From: Lysobacter sp. BMK333-48F3
Lineage (GTDB): Bacteria; Pseudomonadota; Gammaproteobacteria; Xanthomonadales; Xanthomonadaceae
Direction of reading: 5' to 3'
Length of the DNA: 64,000 nt
Assembly (NCBI RefSeq): GCF_019733395.1
Contig: NZ_JAIHOO010000001.1
Location: 124,001 to 188,000, forward strand
The stretch's first letter is position 1. Every line of letters begins with the position of its first letter. Under the pieces are notes generated by a model. The model saw nothing but the letters and a program-made list of their open reading frames with translations. It made no database searches and was not told where the DNA came from. Shown here in pieces: positions 9,799-19,724 of the stretch. A program made the translations under genes and the position numbers.

Positions 9799-10544
9799 GC
9801 GCTCCAATCGATCCCGTCACCGCCGCCGAATCGCCGCGCGCGTTGGCCGAACTCAACGCCTGGCTGGGCAGCCGCAGCGCCGAGCAGCGCGTCGCCTGGG
9901 CGTTGGAGAACACCGCCGGCGAACATGCGCTGTCGTCGAGCTTCGGCGCGCAGTCGGCGGTGTCGCTGCACATGGTCACCCGGCAGGCGCCGGACATCCC
10001 GGTGATCGTGGTCGACACCGGCTACCTGTTCCCGGAAACCTACCGCTTCATCGACGAACTCGGCGAGCGCCTGCGGCTCAACCTCAAGGTCTACCGGCCG
10101 CAGATCGGCGTGGCCTGGATGGAGGCACGCTTCGGCCGGTTGTGGGAACAGGGCGTGGAGGGAATCGAGCGCTACAACCGCATGCGCAAGGTCGAGCCGA
10201 TGCAGCGCGCGCTGTCCGAACTGGGCGTGCGCACCTGGATCGCCGGCCTGCGCCGCAGCCAGTCCGGCAGCCGCGCCGGGATCGAGTTCCTGCAGTTGCG
10301 CGACGGCCGCTGGAAGCTGCATCCGCTGGCCGACTGGAGCGACCGCGACATCTGGGATTACCTGCACGCGCACGAGTTGCCTTACCACCCGCTGTGGCAC
10401 CAGGGCTACGTCTCGATCGGCGACATCCACACCACCCGGCCGCTGGAGCCGGGGATGCGCGAAGAAGACACCCGCTTCTTCGGCCTCAAGCGCGAGTGCG
10501 GCCTGCATTTCGACAGCGAGCCGGCGGAGCCGCAGGCGGCCTGA
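9795..10544 (+). CDS. cysH: Phosphoadenylyl-sulfate (PAPS) reductase
   Basis: A 249-residue PP-loop reductase converting PAPS to sulfite and PAP with thioredoxin. The phosphate loop SSFGAQSAV lies near residue 50 and is followed by [13 protein letters not shown]. The C-terminal catalytic ECGLHF motif is at 234-239, with nucleophile C235. The paired-cysteine motifs of Fe-S APS reductases are absent, which fits a PAPS enzyme and the upstream APS kinase domain in CysNC. It overlaps cysI by four bases. The downstream region carries inverted G-rich repeats between it and the convergent cysB gene. Confidence 0.96.
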   Translation: MSAPIDPVTAAESPRALAELNAWLGSRSAEQRVAWALENTAGEHALSSSFGAQSAVSLHMVTRQAPDIPVIVVDTGYLFPETYRFIDELGERLRLNLKVYRPQIGVAWMEARFGRLWEQGVEGIERYNRMRKVEPMQRALSELGVRTWIAGLRRSQSGSRAGIEFLQLRDGRWKLHPLADWSDRDIWDYLHAHELPYHPLWHQGYVSIGDIHTTRPLEPGMREEDTRFFGLKRECGLHFDSEPAEPQAA

Positions 10545-10599
10545 TCCGAGCTTCGGCTTGAAGCTGCGATACGGACGGAAGCGCTAGCAAAAAGCAGAA

Positions 10600-10635
10600 G
10601 CAAATCCCCCCTGCCCCCCTTTTTCAAAGGGGGGA
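10600..10635 (-). repeat. CCCCCCTTTGAAAAAGGGG element, inverted copy
   Basis: A reverse-oriented copy of a roughly 38-bp intergenic element made of C6-TTTGAAAAA-G6 followed by a second G run and ATTTGC. It sits just after cysH and faces a second copy at 10795-10833. Related copies lie at 29684/30563 (split by an IS) and 51545-51584. Confidence 0.85.
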
Positions 10636-10676
10636 ACGACACGGGCCTCAAGAAGAAGACAACGATGCGATGCATC

Positions 10677-10722
10677 GGCCGCAACGGTGTGCCCGCGTCG
10701 GCCGCAACGGTGCGCCCGCGTC
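10677..10722. repeat. 23-bp tandem duplication
   Basis: Two adjacent 23-bp units beginning GGCCGCAACGGTG, differing at one position (T versus C at the fourteenth base). They lie in the non-coding cysH-cysB spacer; no function is apparent. Confidence 0.8.
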
Positions 10723-10794
10723 AGCGGCGTACCGGCACGAGTGGCACGTCGAAGCGGTGCAGACACCCACACATCAACGCCCCCACCCGAAGCA

Positions 10795-10833
10795 TTCCCC
10801 CCTTTGAAAAAGGGGGGCCAGGGGGGATTTGCT
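10795..10833 (+). repeat. CCCCCCTTTGAAAAAGGGG element
   Basis: A forward copy of the G-rich element, opposite in orientation to the copy at 10600-10635. Together they bracket the 160-bp spacer between the convergent genes cysH and cysB. The inner C6/G6 arms can form a hairpin. Confidence 0.85.
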
Positions 10834-10857
10834 GTTGCCGTTGTCGTTACCGCCCCA

Positions 10858-11841
10858 TCAAGTCCCGATCGACTGGGTCAGCTCAGTCCAGGTCGGCGCC
10901 ACCGGCCACTGCGGTTCCAGATTCCCTTCCAGCACCCGGCGCAGATCGCGGCGGTCGACCTGCGGCGCCAGGCCGTGGATCAGCTCCAGCGCGTAGTCGC
11001 GCAACACCCGCGCGCGCGGGATCACCGCCCAGGTCACGCACTCGGGCAGCGCATCCGGCGCGGCCAGCGCGCGCAGGTCTTCGTCGCGCGCGGTGACCGC
11101 CATTTCCGCCAGCAGGCCGACGCCGAGGCCGGCGCGCACATAGGTCTTGATCAGATCCGCGTCGCGCGCGGTCATCGCCAGCAGCGGTTCGTGTCCGCCG
11201 GCGACGAAGGCGCGGCGCAGCGACGACTCCGGCCGGGTCGAGGATTCGTAGCTGATCAGCGGCTCGGCCGCGAGCTCGGCCAGGGTCGGAGGCCGCCCTA
11301 GCTTGGCCAGGCCGTGCGCGCGCGGCACCAGCACCACCCGGCGCCAGCGGAACAGCGGCACCGCCAGCCCGCCCTCGGGCGCGGCGCCGGCGGTGCTGAT
11401 CACCGCCAGATCGGCGTTGCCGTGCGACAGGTTCGACAGCACTTCGCCGTCCGAGGCCGCCTGCAGGTGCACGCTGACCTGGGGAAAGTTGCGCTTGACC
11501 TGGGCGATCACCGGCGGCAGCACGAAGCGCGCCTGGGTGTGGGTGGTCGACAGCACCAGCCGGCCGGCGTGCTGGCCGCGCTCGTTGGCCGCGTAGGCGC
11601 GGATGTTGGCGGCTTCTTCCAGGATCCGCCGGGCGTGCTCCAGCACCCGCTCGCCGGCCGGGGCGATCGCCTCCAGGCTGCGGCCCTTGCGCACGAACAA
11701 CAGGAAACCCAGCTCGTCCTCGAGCTGCTTGAGCTGCTTGGACAAACCGGGCTGGGTCGCGTGGACGCGTTCGGCAGCCAGGGTGATGTTCAAGCCCGAA
11801 TCGGCGATCGCGACCAGATAGCGCAGTTGGGTCAGGGTCAT
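10858..11841 (-). CDS. cysB: LysR-family regulator CysB-like
   Basis: A 327-residue LysR-type transcription factor, most likely the CysB activator of sulfate assimilation genes, which senses N-acetylserine or O-acetylserine. The N-terminal MTLTQLRYLVAIADSGLNIT and ATQPGLSKQLKQLEDELG helix-turn-helix (residues 1-60) is characteristic of the CysB/Cbl branch. The remaining two-thirds is the periplasmic-binding-like effector domain. The ATG at 11841 is preferred over the farther start at 11898, whose extension is low-complexity. It is convergent with cysH and divergent from cysG, so it sits between two target clusters. The regulon assignment rests on homology and location. Confidence 0.9.
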   Translation of the reverse strand: MTLTQLRYLVAIADSGLNITLAAERVHATQPGLSKQLKQLEDELGFLLFVRKGRSLEAIAPAGERVLEHARRILEEAANIRAYAANERGQHAGRLVLSTTHTQARFVLPPVIAQVKRNFPQVSVHLQAASDGEVLSNLSHGNADLAVISTAGAAPEGGLAVPLFRWRRVVLVPRAHGLAKLGRPPTLAELAAEPLISYESSTRPESSLRRAFVAGGHEPLLAMTARDADLIKTYVRAGLGVGLLAEMAVTARDEDLRALAAPDALPECVTWAVIPRARVLRDYALELIHGLAPQVDRRDLRRVLEGNLEPQWPVAPTWTELTQSIGT

Positions 11842-12166
11842 GGCGTGGCGGTCCGTAAGAGGGAGGGATCGGCGGCGCGGCGGCGCAGGCGGCGACAACA
11901 GCCGGTCCCGGAACGGGTGGGACGGTGCGGTCGTAGGCTGCTCGGGCGGATCGCGTCCACGTGATCTATCGCTCTATTCGGATGGAAGGATTTCTAGATT
12001 AGCCAGCGCGGCAACAGCTTGTCCAGTTTTGGTTTCTGAACGCAAGTAATGGGTAGCGCGGCTCATTACGCCGCGGCATGTGCAAAGGCGGCGCCGTCAT
12101 TTCCCGTCGCCGCCGCGGGGCCGTAGCGTCGTATCGTCCTCTTACCCCCGCTACCCGGTCGCCGCC
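11842..12166. promoter_or_regulatory. Divergent cysB / cysG intergenic region
   Basis: 325 bp without a supported gene. The centre (about 11958-12070, around TCTATTCGG, GATTTCTAGATTAGCC and GGTTTCTGAACGCAAGTAATG) is more AT-rich than its surroundings and probably holds the promoters of cysB and cysG and possible CysB sites. No consensus operator was confirmed. Confidence 0.4.
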
Positions 12167-13645
<1,479 letters not shown>

Positions 13646-13685
13646 GCCCTTCACCGCATCCGAACCCACGCCACGGGAGCCCCTC

Positions 13686-14666
13686 ATGCCTTTGTACGAC
13701 AGCATCCTCGACACCGTCGGCAACACGCCGATCGTCAAGCTCCACCGCATCGCGCCCAAGCACGTATCGCTGTACGCCAAGGTCGAATCGTTCAATCCCG
13801 GCGGCTCGGTCAAGGACCGCCTGGCGCTGGCGATCGTGCTCGACGCCGAACGCAGCGGCGCGCTCAAGCCCGGCCAGACGATCGTCGAAGCGACCTCGGG
13901 CAACACCGGCATCGCCCTGGCCATGGTCGCCGCCGCGCGCGGCTATCCCTTCGTCGCGGTGATGACCGAAACCTTCTCGGTCGAGCGGCGCAAGCTGATG
14001 CGCGCCTACGGCGCCAAGGTGATCCTGACCCCGGCCGCCGAACGCGGCAGCGGCATGGTGCGCAAGGCCGCCGAACTGGCCGAGCAGCACGGCTGGTTCC
14101 TGGCCCGCCAGTTCGACAACCCGGCCAACCCGGCCTATCACCGCAGCACCACCGGCCCGGAAATCCTGCGCGATTTCGCCGGCAAGCGGCTGGACTATTT
14201 CGTCACCGGCTGGGGCACCGGCGGCACCCTCAGCGGCGCCGGCCAGGTGCTCAAGTTGGCGCGTCCCGACTTGAAGATCGTCACCTCCGAACCGGCCGGC
14301 GCCTCGCTGCTCAGCGGCAAGGACTGGCAGCCGCACAAGATCCAGGGCTGGACCCCGGACTTCGTGCCCGGCGTGCTCGATCGCGGCGTCGCCGACGAGA
14401 TCCGTCCGGTCGACGACCTCAGCGCGCGCGACACCGCGCGCCGCCTCGCCGCCGAGGAGGGCCTGTTCGTCGGCATCTCCGCCGGCGCCACCGTCGCCGC
14501 TGCCTTGCAGGTCGCCGAACAGGCGCCGGAAGGCTCGGTGCTGCTGGCGATGCTGCCCGACACCGGCGAGCGCTACCTGTCCACGTTCCTGTTCGAAGGC
14601 GTTGCCGAAGGCTCCGACGACGAGTGGTTGGCGTCGCTGGAAGCGCGCGAGACGGCCGCCGCCTGA
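13686..14666 (+). CDS. cysK: Cysteine synthase A
   Basis: A 326-residue PLP enzyme that makes cysteine from O-acetylserine and sulfide, the last step of the pathway encoded upstream. The PLP lysine is K43 in NPGGSVKDR, the substrate loop TSGNTG is at 70-75, and the phosphate-binding GTGGT loop lies near residue 180. SAGAT near the C-terminus completes the site. No CBS extension is present, so it is a CysK/O-acetylserine sulfhydrylase rather than a cystathionine synthase. Lys43 and loop motifs are intact. It follows cysG by 40 bp and likely shares its transcript. Confidence 0.96.
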   Translation: MPLYDSILDTVGNTPIVKLHRIAPKHVSLYAKVESFNPGGSVKDRLALAIVLDAERSGALKPGQTIVEATSGNTGIALAMVAAARGYPFVAVMTETFSVERRKLMRAYGAKVILTPAAERGSGMVRKAAELAEQHGWFLARQFDNPANPAYHRSTTGPEILRDFAGKRLDYFVTGWGTGGTLSGAGQVLKLARPDLKIVTSEPAGASLLSGKDWQPHKIQGWTPDFVPGVLDRGVADEIRPVDDLSARDTARRLAAEEGLFVGISAGATVAAALQVAEQAPEGSVLLAMLPDTGERYLSTFLFEGVAEGSDDEWLASLEARETAAA

Positions 14667-15076
14667 CCTCGTTCGACCCGCGGGATGGGGCCGGGCGCGG
14701 TTCGATGCGCACGTGCCGCCGCAACGGACCGGCGCCGCGCCGGCTCCATCCCGCAACTGCGCAGGCCGCGGCCTGCACACCGGGCACCCGTAGGGCGGGG
14801 CCCACGGCGTCCTAGGCCGGAAGCAGCGGTGGCGACTGCATCCGGACGACGGCGACGTGGGCTTCGCCCTACACCTTTTGCGGCGATGGATTGCCGCGCC
14901 GTTTCATGAAGACGGCGAACCGACGCCTGCGCCGGCGCTGCGCTCCGACCGCGGTGCCGGCGCCGATGGACGCGCGGTCGCGGCTCGCGCCGCTGCTGCC
15001 CCTGAACGCGTGAGGTTGCCAACGCGGCGCGGGCGGCTACCCTGTGCGCCTGCGGCCTTCGCCGCATGGAGCCTGC
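14667..15076. repeat. Intergenic region with GTAGGGCG inverted repeat pair
   Basis: A 410-bp stretch with no supported gene. It holds an inverted pair of 17-bp units: GTAGGGCGGGGCCCACG at 14790-14806 and its near reverse complement (ending TTCGCCCTAC) at 14856-14872. This is the layout of a REP-type palindromic element. The remainder looks like ordinary GC-rich spacer plus the promoter of amgK. Confidence 0.65.
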
Positions 15077-16108
15077 ATGACCCAGCCGTCCCCTTCCGAC
15101 CGCGACACCGCCCGCCTGGCCTGGGCCCGCGCCGCGACCGGCGACGACCGCCTCGATCTGGTCCGCGCCTCGTTCGACGCCGGTTTCCGCAGCTATTGGC
15201 GCGGCAGTACCGGCGACGGCGCCAGCGTGATCGTGATGGACTCGCCGCCCGAGCTGGAAGATCCGCGTCCCTGGCTGCGCCTGCACGAAGTGCTGGCCGC
15301 CGGCGGGGTGCGCGTGCCGCAGGTGTTCCGGGCCGATCCGCAGCTTGGCTTCCTGCTGCTGGAAGACCTGGGCCAGCGCACCTTCCTGCAGGCGGTCGAG
15401 GCCGGCGAAGCCGATCCCGACGCGCTGTTCGAGCAGGCCTTCGATCAGTTGCTGAAGATCCAGGCCCTGCCCTGCCCGGACGACCTGCCGCCCTACGACG
15501 AGGCCTTCCTCAGCCGCGAGCTGCGCCTGTTCGACGAGTGGTTCCTCGGCCGCCACCTCGGCCTGACCTTGGACTGCGGCGATCTGGAGCGGCTGGACCT
15601 GGCCTACCGGCGCATTCTCGACAACGTGCTGGCGCAGCCGCAGGCGTTCATCCACCGCGACTTCATGCCGCGCAATCTGATGCCGGTGGCGGAAGGCCTG
15701 GCGGTGATCGACTTCCAGGGCGCCTTGCGCGGCCCGATCGCCTACGACCCGATCAGCCTGTTCCGCGACGCCTTCGTCAGCTGGCCGGAGCAGCGCGTCG
15801 AAGCCTGGCTGGCGCGCTACCACGCGCGCGCCGTCGCCGCCGGCATCGCCCTGCCCGACTATGCGCGCTTCCGCCGCGACGCCGACTTCGCCGGCCTGCA
15901 GCGCCACATCAAGATCCTCGGCCTGTTCGCGCGCCTGCACCATCGCGACGGCAAGCCCAAGTACCTGGCCGACGCGCCGCGTTTCCTGGCCTATCTCGAT
16001 GTCGTGCTGCCGCGCTATCCGGAGTTGGCGCCGCTGGCCGAGATCGTCGAACGCTACGTGCGTCCGGCCCTGGCCCGGAACGCTGCGCTCGACGGCGCGC
16101 CGGCATGA
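15077..16108 (+). CDS. amgK: N-acetylmuramate/N-acetylglucosamine kinase
   Basis: A 343-residue aminoglycoside-phosphotransferase-fold kinase. AmgK phosphorylates the anomeric carbon of MurNAc and GlcNAc in the cell-wall recycling route that bypasses de novo UDP-MurNAc synthesis. The catalytic loop FIHRDFMPRNLM and the metal motif VIDFQGALRGP are clear. The assignment over other APH-fold kinases is supported by the directly following murU, which shares a four-base ATGA overlap. The ATG at 15077 is chosen; an in-frame ATG at 15044 would add 11 residues without family similarity. The amgK-murU pair is the standard arrangement in Pseudomonas and relatives. Confidence 0.92.
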   Translation: MTQPSPSDRDTARLAWARAATGDDRLDLVRASFDAGFRSYWRGSTGDGASVIVMDSPPELEDPRPWLRLHEVLAAGGVRVPQVFRADPQLGFLLLEDLGQRTFLQAVEAGEADPDALFEQAFDQLLKIQALPCPDDLPPYDEAFLSRELRLFDEWFLGRHLGLTLDCGDLERLDLAYRRILDNVLAQPQAFIHRDFMPRNLMPVAEGLAVIDFQGALRGPIAYDPISLFRDAFVSWPEQRVEAWLARYHARAVAAGIALPDYARFRRDADFAGLQRHIKILGLFARLHHRDGKPKYLADAPRFLAYLDVVLPRYPELAPLAEIVERYVRPALARNAALDGAPA

Positions 16109-16833
16109 AGGCACTGATCTTCGCCGCCGGCCTGGGCGAGCGCATGCGCCCGCTGACCCTGCACACGCCCAAGCCCTTGCTGAGCGTGGGCGGCAAGCGC
16201 CTGATCGAATGGCACCTGGACAAGCTCGCCGCGCTCGGCGTCGAGGAGGTGGTGGTCAATACCTCCTGGCTGGCCGAACAGTTTCCGGCCACGCTCGGCG
16301 ACGGCGCGCGCTGGGGCTTGCGGCTGCGCTACTCCTACGAAGGCGCGACGCCGCTGGAAACCGGCGGCGGCATGCTGCATGCGCTGTCGCTGCTGCAAGA
16401 GGGCGTCGCCGCCGACGCGCCGTTCCTGGTCGCCAACGGCGACATCTGGACCGACTACGACTTCGCCGCGTTGCCGCGCGCGTTCGACGGCGATGCGCAC
16501 CTGCTGCTGGTCGACAATCCGGCCCAGCATCCGCACGGCGATTTCCATCTCGGCAACGACGGCCGCATCGGCAACGAAGGCGCGGCAAAACTGACCTATT
16601 CCGGCATCGGCCTGTATCGCGCCTCGCTGTTCGAGCGTTGGCGCGAGATCCTCGGCGACGCCGCCGGCGCCGGGCTGGACCCGCCGCGCTTCAGCACCGT
16701 GCCGTTGCTGCGCGCCGCCGCCGATGCCGGCCGCTTGAGCGGCTCGCACCATGGCGGCCGCTGGACCGACGTCGGCACGCCCGAGCGCCTGCAGCGACTC
16801 GACGCCGCGCTGATCGCGGCAGCGCACGGCTGA
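16105..16833 (+). CDS. murU: N-acetylmuramate alpha-1-phosphate uridylyltransferase
   Basis: A 242-residue nucleotidyltransferase that converts MurNAc-1-phosphate to UDP-MurNAc in peptidoglycan recycling. The nucleotide-binding signature FAAGLGERMRPLT is at 6-18, with TPKPLL next. The metal-binding aspartate lies in ANGDIWTDYDF, and WTDVGTPERL is near the C-terminus. The length fits MurU rather than the longer glucose-1-phosphate thymidylyltransferases. It overlaps amgK by four bases. By bypassing MurA this pathway can reduce fosfomycin sensitivity in organisms that have it; this is known for the family, not shown here. Confidence 0.92.
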   Translation: MKALIFAAGLGERMRPLTLHTPKPLLSVGGKRLIEWHLDKLAALGVEEVVVNTSWLAEQFPATLGDGARWGLRLRYSYEGATPLETGGGMLHALSLLQEGVAADAPFLVANGDIWTDYDFAALPRAFDGDAHLLLVDNPAQHPHGDFHLGNDGRIGNEGAAKLTYSGIGLYRASLFERWREILGDAAGAGLDPPRFSTVPLLRAAADAGRLSGSHHGGRWTDVGTPERLQRLDAALIAAAHG

Positions 16834-16903
16834 ATGCAACCAACGAATCGATATCGCGCGGTCTGAACCACCGCAGCCTCTCCTCCCTGCGAACCGGAAT
16901 CCC

Positions 16904-17458
16904 ATGACCGCCGTCAACCTCACCAAGACCAGCAAGTTCCTCAGCCTGGTGCTGCGCCACGAACCCGAAGCGATCGGCCTGAGCCTCGACGGCAACGGCT
17001 GGGCCGACCTCGACGAACTGATCCGCCTGGCCAATGCCGACGGCAAGCCGGTGACGCGCGCGTTGATCGAGCAAGTGGTGCGCGACAACGACAAGCAGCG
17101 CTTCGCGATCAGCGCCGACGGCACCCGCATCCGCGCCAACCAGGGCCACTCGATCGAGATCGACCTGGCGCTGACCGCGCTGGCGCCGCCGGCCGTGCTC
17201 TACCACGGCACCGCGACCCGCTTCGCCAAGTCGATCCGCAACCTCGGCCTGATCAAGCAGAGCCGCCAGCACGTGCACCTGTCGGCCGATGCGGACACCG
17301 CGATCAAGGTCGGCAGCCGCCACGGCAAGGCCCTGGTGCTGTCGGTTCGCGCCGGCGACATGCACGCGCGCGGCCTGAGCTTCTTCCGATCCGAAAACGG
17401 CGTCTGGCTGACCGACGCGGTGGCGCCGGAATTCATCGACTGGCCGGCGCGAGACTGA
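16904..17458 (+). CDS. kptA: RNA 2'-phosphotransferase (Tpt1/KptA family)
   Basis: A 184-residue protein of the KptA/Tpt1 family. It removes an internal RNA 2'-phosphate by transferring it to NAD+, releasing nicotinamide and ADP-ribose 1'',2''-cyclic phosphate. The N-terminal [21 protein letters not shown] is the RNA-binding lobe signature. The NAD lobe shows [18 protein letters not shown] and [17 protein letters not shown], followed by [14 protein letters not shown]. The fold and length match characterised bacterial members, whose physiological RNA substrate is unclear. Only two bases separate it from the macrodomain gene, suggesting a joint function. Confidence 0.93.
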   Translation: MTAVNLTKTSKFLSLVLRHEPEAIGLSLDGNGWADLDELIRLANADGKPVTRALIEQVVRDNDKQRFAISADGTRIRANQGHSIEIDLALTALAPPAVLYHGTATRFAKSIRNLGLIKQSRQHVHLSADADTAIKVGSRHGKALVLSVRAGDMHARGLSFFRSENGVWLTDAVAPEFIDWPARD

Positions 17459-17460
17459 GC

Positions 17461-17955
17461 ATGCGGCTGCACGCGATCCGCGCCGACATCGCCACGCTGG
17501 GCGTGGACGCGATCGTCAACGCCGCCAATTCGTCCCTGCTCGGCGGCGGCGGCGTCGACGGCGCGATCCATCGCGCCGCCGGCCCGGACTTGGTCGCCGA
17601 ATGCCGCCTGCTCGGCGGTTGCAAGACCGGCCAGGCCAAGCTCACCCGCGGTTATCGTTTGCCCGCGGCCTACGTCATCCATACCGTCGGCCCGGTCTGG
17701 CGCGGCGGCGACCAGGGCGAACCCGAGCTGCTCGCCGATTGCTATCGCAACGCGCTGGCCCTGGCCGAACGCCACGGTCTGCGTCGCATCGCCTTTCCCT
17801 GCATCAGCACCGGAATCTACGGCTATCCGCTGCAGGCCGCGGCGCGGATCGCGATCGACACGGCGCGCGCGCATGCCGGCGGCGGGGTCGAGGAAGTCGT
17901 GTTCTGTTGCTACTCCGAGGCCGATCGGGCCGCGTACGCCGCCCTGCTGGATTGA
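17461..17955 (+). CDS. Macrodomain protein (O-acetyl-ADP-ribose deacetylase-like)
   Basis: A 164-residue stand-alone macrodomain of the YmdB/MacroD type. The ligand loops are intact: [21 protein letters not shown] with the catalytic-type Asn and Asp, then TVGPVW and [10 protein letters not shown]. Family members hydrolyse O-acetyl-ADP-ribose, remove ADP-ribose from proteins or dephosphorylate ADP-ribose-1''-phosphate. Lying two bases after kptA, which releases a cyclic ADP-ribose phosphate, it may process that by-product. This last point is inference. The usual E. coli name ymdB is withheld because substrate equivalence is not shown. Confidence 0.9.
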   Translation: MRLHAIRADIATLGVDAIVNAANSSLLGGGGVDGAIHRAAGPDLVAECRLLGGCKTGQAKLTRGYRLPAAYVIHTVGPVWRGGDQGEPELLADCYRNALALAERHGLRRIAFPCISTGIYGYPLQAAARIAIDTARAHAGGGVEEVVFCCYSEADRAAYAALLD

Positions 17956-17968
17956 ACCGAGTGCCCGC

Positions 17969-18679
17969 ATGAGCGCCGACCACCGCTTCTCCGACGACGA
18001 ACGCCGCGGCCTGTACCGGGCGATCTTCGAACGCCGCGATGTGCGTTCGCAGTTCCGTCCGGATCCGATTCCGGCCGAGGTGCTGGCGCGCCTGCTGCGC
18101 GCCGCGCACCACGCGCCGTCGGTGGGGTTCATGCAGCCCTGGGACTTCGTTCTGGTCGACGATCCGGCGCTCAAGCGGCGGATCAAGGCGCTGTACGACG
18201 ACGCCAACGCCGAGGCGGCGGCGAACTACCGCGACGAACGCGCGACGCTGTACCGGCGGCTGAAGCTGGAAGGCATCGTCGACAGTCCGGTCAACCTGTG
18301 CATCACCTGCGACCGCCAGCGCGGCGGGCCGCACGTGCTGGGCCGCAACACCCTGCTCGACGCGGATCTGTTCAGCGCCTGCCTGGCGGTGCAGAACCTG
18401 TGGCTGGCCGCGCGCGCCGAAGGCATCGGCGTGGGCTGGGTCAGCATCCTCGAACCGGCCGAACTGGCGCGCGCGCTGAACCTGCCCGAAGGCGTGTTCC
18501 CGCTGGCCTATCTGTGCCTGGGCTATGTCAGCGAGTTCCTGCCGCGTCCCGAACTGGAAGCGCAGGGCTGGCGTTCGCGCCTGCCGCTGCACGAGCTGAT
18601 CCACGGCAACGGCTGGGGCGGCGCGATCGAGGACGAGGCCTTGCGCGCGGCGGTCGCGCCAGGCGACGCGCAGGCCTGA
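17969..18679 (+). CDS. bluB: 5,6-dimethylbenzimidazole synthase
   Basis: A 236-residue member of the nitroreductase superfamily, BluB branch. BluB breaks down reduced FMN with oxygen to form dimethylbenzimidazole, the lower ligand of cobalamin. The conserved blocks are FSDDERRGLYRAIFERRDVRSQF, HHAPSVGFMQPWDF and GIGVGWVSILEP. The ATG at 17969 fits the known N-terminus. No other cobalamin gene is present in the window, so the enzyme may serve lower-ligand remodelling or a pathway elsewhere. It follows the macrodomain gene by 13 bp and may share its transcript. Confidence 0.9.
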   Translation: MSADHRFSDDERRGLYRAIFERRDVRSQFRPDPIPAEVLARLLRAAHHAPSVGFMQPWDFVLVDDPALKRRIKALYDDANAEAAANYRDERATLYRRLKLEGIVDSPVNLCITCDRQRGGPHVLGRNTLLDADLFSACLAVQNLWLAARAEGIGVGWVSILEPAELARALNLPEGVFPLAYLCLGYVSEFLPRPELEAQGWRSRLPLHELIHGNGWGGAIEDEALRAAVAPGDAQA

Positions 18680-18998
18680 GCGCCACAACTTCCTGTAGGA
18701 GCGGCGTGAGCCGCGACCAACCGAAGCGGCGCGATACCACGCGGCGACCCGAAGCCCGCGACGCCACGCACCAACGCGTCCTTGGATAGCGCGGCTTTAG
18801 ATCCGATCTTCGGCCGCAACGCTCGCGAACACCGCTGCGGCTGTCGCGGCTGACGCCGCTCCTACAGGCGATGGCCCGGGGCTTCGATCGACGGCATCGG
18901 GCCCTGTTTCTGCTGCGCGTCCCGCGGTCGCGGCTTGTGACCGAAGGAAATCCCTGTGGGGCGCCGCTCCTACCCTTTAGAAGCCGCCAGAAGCGCGC
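18680..18998. repeat. Intergenic REP cluster (TAGGAGCGGC type)
   Basis: A 319-bp convergent gap between bluB and hda without a supported gene. A forward REP (TGTAGGAGCGGCGTGAGCCG at about 18694) is followed by a reverse copy ending GCCGCTCCTACA near 18869. A third, split reverse copy has GGTCGCGGCTTGTGAC near 18926 and CGCCGCTCCTAC near 18962. The opposed copies can pair. The same family recurs at 45915-46101. Confidence 0.8.
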
Positions 18999-19724
18999 TC
19001 AATCCGCGCCCAGGGTCTGGCGCAGGAACGGGACGGTGATGCGGCGTTGCGCGGCCAGCGAAGCGCGGTCGAGCTTGTCCAGAGTCTGGGTGAGCCCGCC
19101 CAGGTCGCGGTCGGTACGCTTGAGCAGCCACTCCAGCGCCGCCTCTTCCAACGCCAGGCCGCGCCGCTGCGCGCGCTGGCGCAGCACCTGCGCCCGGCCC
19201 TCGTCGTTGAGCGGCGTCAGCACCATGCGCGTGCATTGCGACAGGCGCGAGCGCAGGTCCGGCAGGGTCAGGGCGAGCTCGTCGGGGTTTTCGCGCGCGG
19301 CGTAGATCAGGGCGATGCCGGCCTGGCGGGCGCGGTTGTGGGTATCGAACAGGGCGATCTCGTCCTCGCGCCGGCCGGCGATGGCCTCGATCCCGTCCAG
19401 CGCCAGCAGGTCGTTGCCTTCCAGGGCGTGCAAGGCCTCGCGCAGGCGGCCGACCGCGGCGGCCAGCGGCAGGTAGGCGGCGCGACGCCCGGCGGCGTCG
19501 GCCTCGGCGCAGGCGCCGAGCAGCAGATGGGTCTTGCCGACCCCGGACGGACCGGCCAGATAAACCCAGTCGGCGCCGCTGGGATCGACGTAACCGGCGG
19601 TCTCGTGGGTATGCGTGGCCAGCGCGCGCAGTTGCGCGATCGCTCCCTCCGGCGCGTCCACATAGGTTTCCAAACGCTGATCCGGCGGATATCGCAGGGT
19701 CAGCGGCAACTGCGGAACACTCAC
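18999..19724 (-). CDS. hda: DnaA regulatory inactivator Hda
   Basis: A 241-residue DnaA-like AAA+ protein without a DNA-binding domain. With the beta clamp it stimulates ATP hydrolysis by DnaA and so limits re-initiation of replication. The N-terminal clamp-binding peptide is QLPLTL (5-10). The Walker A motif is GPSGVGKTHLLLG (58-70), with LLALDGIEAIAG as Walker B and an arginine-containing sensor region after DLRSRLSQC. The GTG at 19724 overlaps the stop of the upstream permease gene by four bases (GTGA), so translation is probably coupled. The gene is third in a DUF2066 - permease - hda unit. Confidence 0.93.
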   Translation of the reverse strand: MSVPQLPLTLRYPPDQRLETYVDAPEGAIAQLRALATHTHETAGYVDPSGADWVYLAGPSGVGKTHLLLGACAEADAAGRRAAYLPLAAAVGRLREALHALEGNDLLALDGIEAIAGRREDEIALFDTHNRARQAGIALIYAARENPDELALTLPDLRSRLSQCTRMVLTPLNDEGRAQVLRQRAQRRGLALEEAALEWLLKRTDRDLGGLTQTLDKLDRASLAAQRRITVPFLRQTLGAD

